Shown here in pieces: positions 5,301 to 7,181 of a stretch of 7,181 nucleotides of DNA (position 1 is the first letter of the stretch; each line of letters starts with the position of its first letter). Source of the stretch: CAYTLQ01 sp964438715. Lineage in GTDB: Bacteria > Bacteroidota > Ignavibacteria > Ignavibacteriales > Ignavibacteriaceae. The notes under the pieces were generated by a model. It did no database searches. It saw only the letters and a list, made by a program, of their open reading frames with translations, and had not been told where the DNA came from. The stretch is from positions 1 to 7,181 of the forward strand of contig CAYTLQ010000058.1 in assembly GCA_964438715.1 (NCBI GenBank), written 5' to 3'. The position numbers and the translations under genes are program-made.

Positions 5301-7181
5301 GTTCTCCGTCAAGTCCTCTCTCATCGGTTTCGGCATTGGTAATAACATATCCATTAGTAATAAATTGAGTGAGAGTAGCTAATGTTACCTCATCTTTTTG
5401 CATTACCGTAGATAAACGCATACCAATAATTTCATCTCTTGATCCGGCTCCTATCATCCGGGCATACGAATCATTACAGTCCGAGAGATACCCATATTGA
5501 AAGAAATAATCAATTTGTTCATTTAGCGGTTTATCAATCGATAATGGTTCCTCAAGATCAAAACACCAGATTGCCTCAGTGCTCTGCGAAATAAACGCAC
5601 GATACCGCTCTTCATTTTTTTGAATCTGCAGTTCGGCTTGCTTATATGAAGTAATATCCTGCATAGTTCCAAGCATACGGTAGGCGTTGCCATTTTCATC
5701 GTACAGAAAAACGCCATGATCTTCCATGTATTTATAACTTCCATCTTTACACCGGAAACGGTACTCAACATAGTATGGTTTGCGTTTTCCCATACAATAG
5801 TCCAGTTCGGCTAATGCATGAACTTTATCATCCGGATGAATTAATTCCGACCAATTGTGAATATCTATTTTCGACATTTCATCATTTGTATATCCCAACA
5901 TTTCCTCAATTAGACCTGCCCACTCTATTGATCCGGTTTCAATATTATAATCATAAACTAAATGCCCTGTCTGCTCAACCACAATCCGATATTTTTCTTC
6001 CGCCTTCACTAATTGCAGTTGTGTCTGTCGATAATTGGTATTATCCCTAATGATAGAAATAACTTTGTCCCCGTCTAACTGAACTACGCGAAGTTCAAAA
6101 AATCTGAGCTCACCCTTAATATTTAGTTGATATTCAAAAATTCCGTTACCTGAGCCGTCAAATACCGAATCAAATACTTTTCTGATGTTTCTGTACAAGT
6201 CAGGCGGAAGGACATCCTTCATGTTTTTTCCAATAAACTCCTCGGGAGGTACAAGAAGAATGGTTTCATTTGAGCAATGATAGTCAAGATACACCCCGTC
6301 CCGATTTTGGATAAAAATTAAGTCGGGTATAGCCTGTAAGATACCCGAAATACGCTTTTCCCGATTTTCTAAATCTTGTAAGATAGATTTATGACGAGAT
6401 ATATCTCTTGCAATTAGTTGAACCAATCTACCTTCTGATGCTTCAACCGGAATTCCACTCACTTCAACCTGTATTTTTCTTCCGTCTTTTGTAACCCAAA
6501 TTGTTTCAACGAAAAAATTTCCTCCGCTGGACTCTATCTGGTGTTCCCATTCCGATATCGTTTTTTCCCGTATTTCTTCTGCTACAATATTTTTACCAGT
6601 GAGATTACGAATTTCATCGTAAGTATATCCGAGCGTATTTAATGCAGATATATTTGCATCGATTATGTTCGCTTCAGGGAGTTCAATTTCAAGAATCATT
6701 TCTTGTGCAAGCTTAAAAAGAGAAGAATATTTACCCTCCGATGTTTCCAATTCCCGAAGGAGTCTGAGATTTTCAGATTTGTCCCGCCCGATTGCCGCTA
6801 CTCCGACGACATTCCCTTTTTCAATCACCGGACTAAAATGCACTTCAATGGCGAATTCTATTTTCTCAGTCTGAAAAAGAAAATTTTCCCGAATGAATTC
6901 TTTCTGCCCCAGACATCTTTCATATATCTCAGGTAATCTCCTGAATGCAGGATGGTCTTTTAACATTGCAATCTTTTTCCCCAAAGATTTCTTTCGTGCC
7001 TTATCACCTGCTAATAAAGAACGGACAAATTTATCATAAGCGGCATTTGAGAAAACCAATTTTTGATTTTCATCTACTACCCAAACGAGCTCCCGAACAT
7101 TATTCAGAAGAATTTCATAATTAATTTTATCTGTTACCAAATTCTCTATTATGGTTTTGAATTGAGTAACATCCCTAAAAC
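2386..7181 (-). CDS. Giant multi-PAS/GAF hybrid sensor histidine kinase, 5' end outside the window
   Basis: This is a cytoplasmic-looking hybrid kinase, expected to autophosphorylate on His and pass the phosphate to its own receiver; the stimulus is unknown. Residues are counted from the codon at 7138-7140. Upstream of it the frame is open to the edge and encodes FRDVTQFK, the typical end of a PAS domain, so the gene starts beyond the window and that TTG is internal. Visible domains: PAS at about 1-125, 130-252, 255-375, 376-500, 505-648, 651-775 and 780-900; GAF 901-1060; PAS 1063-1190; a coiled-coil linker 1185-1206; HisKA with His1213 in MSHEIRTPMN; HATPase_c with N1327/N1331, DTGQGI (1362-1367), FEPF (1376-1379) and GTGLGL (1392-1397); and a receiver 1458-1580 with D1465/D1466, phosphoacceptor Asp1509, Thr1541 and Lys1563. 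All catalytic residues are present. There is no membrane segment and no DNA-binding domain in the visible part. The stop is 32 bp from the convergent photolyase stop. A separate output regulator or Hpt protein would have to be encoded elsewhere. Confidence 0.95.
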   Translation of the reverse strand, partial: FRDVTQFKTIIENLVTDKINYEILLNNVRELVWVVDENQKLVFSNAAYDKFVRSLLAGDKARKKSLGKKIAMLKDHPAFRRLPEIYERCLGQKEFIRENFLFQTEKIEFAIEVHFSPVIEKGNVVGVAAIGRDKSENLRLLRELETSEGKYSSLFKLAQEMILEIELPEANIIDANISALNTLGYTYDEIRNLTGKNIVAEEIREKTISEWEHQIESSGGNFFVETIWVTKDGRKIQVEVSGIPVEASEGRLVQLIARDISRHKSILQDLENREKRISGILQAIPDLIFIQNRDGVYLDYHCSNETILLVPPEEFIGKNMKDVLPPDLYRNIRKVFDSVFDGSGNGIFEYQLNIKGELRFFELRVVQLDGDKVISIIRDNTNYRQTQLQLVKAEEKYRIVVEQTGHLVYDYNIETGSIEWAGLIEEMLGYTNDEMSKIDIHNWSELIHPDDKVHALAELDYCMGKRKPYYVEYRFRCKDGSYKYMEDHGVFLYDENGNAYRMLGTMQDITSYKQAELQIQKNEERYRAFISQSTEAIWCFDLEEPLSIDKPLNEQIDYFFQYGYLSDCNDSYARMIGAGSRDEIIGMRLSTVMQKDEVTLATLTQFITNGYVITNAETDERGLDGEQHYFLNNFVGIIKNGKLERAWGTQTDITALKEAEKAILNAEQKYKNIFENAIEGIYQSLPEGKFLSVNPALSHMFGYDSPEEMISEIKNISDSIYVNPADRTEFLNKLYDNGFVRGFETRARKKDGTEFWISEYARLLTNISEGERTIIEGLVTDITERKNAEQQLFESEARYRTLVELSPDGIAVHNGKEIIFINSALVKLLRGKSETEIIGKSPLDFVHPSSLNIVKERIKTMLLDGKPVPPMEELFIGLDKKPIYVDVSATFISWKGQKSTLLIVRDISERKRHETLQEGENLIFSKIATNEPLAVILDDICRLNESLFTDSACVIYGYKDGTMVIISAPNIGMEQRRALENYEIKEKKGSVHVSAAGKIPVINNTQEILLKWNYAGIDYSALLKGSWSMPFTDSSGAVLGVVCLYFKNAPEASVSDEKMLVKIANIAAIAIERQVFVEDLRRLSRIARQTTNAVYLLDLQFNIIWVNEAFEKLSGYSFNEVKWKNPGDILFENESERRELLEHYRSVITNERVEFNLLHRKKNGERYWVNSAIEMMHDQYGKHIGYFVIERDVTESIEQARALKEAKEKAEEANRLKSSFLANMSHEIRTPMNGILGFADLLRDEMKRIGQEDLQRFAETIFNSGKRLLNLLNDILDISRIEANKIDLIVAEHDFDDIVYRVMQLFINQAMKKGIELRYVNPSGLRVLADENRVYQILNNIIGNAIKFTTSGSVLISSEQINEDGKDFLSITIKDTGQGISDDFLDHIFEPFRQESTGFSRSHEGTGLGLAISQKLAQLMEGDIKIESVAGVGTTVTILLPAAVGIGEKAQITSENDSIELLFEKLLKINPSILVVEDDETSRKFFEGAIGSYCQLTVVGNGNEALDLVKSRPEPFAVILMDIGLPSPWNGYLLKEHIIQVYEPYKSIPFIAQTAYAMKEDQQKVAEAGFVGYVTKPIDKFELVRVLLDVLENKNKK

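Overview
The window is AT-rich and reads like ordinary chromosomal DNA from the Bacteroidota/Ignavibacteriota side of the tree. That placement is an inference from four things: the AT-rich codon use, TATTTTTG boxes that match the Bacteroidota -7 promoter element TAnnTTTG, short hairpin-type intergenic repeat debris, and a very long multi-PAS hybrid kinase. No rRNA, tRNA, transposase, phage gene or CRISPR array is visible.

Layout. Bases 1-617 hold no gene I can support. They contain a three-copy 12-bp tandem repeat with a 16-bp palindrome, hairpin-forming repeat-like stretches, and two candidate promoter boxes. Bases 618-830 (+) encode a small 2[4Fe-4S] ferredoxin. It is followed by a nested hairpin with a T-rich tail at 850-906, probably a terminator built from repeat-like sequence. 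Bases 1007-2353 (+) encode a full-length class II CPD photolyase with its electron-transfer tryptophans intact. From 2386 to the right edge, on the minus strand and convergent with the photolyase, lies a giant hybrid sensor histidine kinase. Its visible part has the tail of one PAS domain, seven PAS domains, a GAF domain, an eighth PAS domain, HisKA, HATPase_c and a receiver. The apparent TTG start at 7138-7140 is not the real start: the frame stays open to the edge and encodes the end of another PAS domain, so the gene is cut by the window.

How the genes relate. The ferredoxin and photolyase are on the same strand but separated by 176 bp and a probable terminator, so they look like independent transcription units. 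The kinase ends 32 bp from the photolyase stop and shares no regulatory DNA with it. I see no evidence of a joint system. A link between ferredoxin and photolyase (reduction of FAD) is conceivable but unsupported. The least explained parts are the 1-617 intergenic region and the architecture of the kinase; I do not see a convincing new system.
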